A stretch of DNA of 22,074 nt, from the NCBI GenBank assembly GCA_002683395.1, contig NYTG01000028.1:1-22074 (forward strand). Direction: 5' to 3'. Shown here in pieces: positions 22,057 to 22,074 of the stretch. The DNA is from Halieaceae bacterium (lineage in GTDB: Bacteria > Pseudomonadota > Gammaproteobacteria > Pseudomonadales > Halieaceae). The position numbers were made by a program, and so were the translations under genes. A model generated the notes under the pieces. That model had not been told where the DNA came from. It searched no databases and saw nothing but the letters and a program-made list of their open reading frames with translations. How positions within the stretch are numbered: position 1 is the first letter of the stretch; every line of letters begins with the position of its first letter.

Positions 22057-22074
22057 ATGACACTACTTAGCATT
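22057..22074 (+). CDS. Start of a plus-strand gene, probably leucyl aminopeptidase PepA (partial)
   Basis: ATG at 22057 opens a frame MTLLSI that runs off the window edge. GGAA lies seven bases upstream of the start codon. Only six codons are visible, so the sequence itself does not identify it. In gammaproteobacteria the gene divergent from lptF is pepA, a leucine aminopeptidase that also binds DNA, and this is the expected gene by synteny. No symbol is given because the product is not seen. Confidence 0.4.

Overview
This window is a compact gammaproteobacterial chromosome segment. The strongest clues are the order nadB / rpoE(algU)-mucA-mucB-mucC-mucD / lepA-lepB-DUF4845-rnc-era-recO, which matches the arrangement known from Pseudomonas and its relatives, and the divergent lptG-lptF / pepA arrangement. 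The lysine/alanine-repeat, histone H1-like gene at the left edge and the moderate-to-high GC would suit a marine OM60/NOR5-type (Halieaceae) or related organism. That placement is inference. There is no insertion sequence, integrase, rRNA, tRNA or CRISPR array, and no gap above 300 bases lacks a gene.

Left part, minus strand (1-8484): a partial H1-like repeat protein, adk, mazG, cysM, then recO-era-rnc-DUF4845-lepB-lepA. Transcription runs right to left. recO/era and rnc/DUF4845 overlap by 4 nt, and rnc abuts era. This block covers nucleotide balance (Adk, MazG), cysteine synthesis (CysM), RNA processing and ribosome biogenesis (RNase III, Era, LepA), recombination repair (RecO) and protein export (LepB).

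Middle, minus strand (8573-12550): the envelope-stress operon. The sigma factor RpoE/AlgU is followed by its membrane anti-sigma MucA, periplasmic MucB, MucC, and the periplasmic protease MucD. A good sigma-E-type promoter lies upstream of rpoE, predicting autoregulation. nadB diverges from it on the plus strand.

Right part (14351-22074): short units on both strands. These are sdhE (-), ygfZ (+), rarD-ung (-), an orphan secreted S1-type serine protease (+), bolA-trhO (-), an RDD membrane protein (+) and lptF-lptG (-). The first six codons of a plus-strand gene, probably pepA by position, end the window. Two convergent pairs overlap tail to tail by exactly 37 bp each.

Most of the content is conserved housekeeping, and I do not see a clear undescribed multi-gene system. 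The items most worth a second look are the repeated, mutually complementary segments in the lepA-lepB gap, the orphan serine protease, a symmetrical -10 element between sdhE and ygfZ, the regular 36-bp repeats of the H1-like gene, and the unusual junction recO-cysM-mazG-adk.
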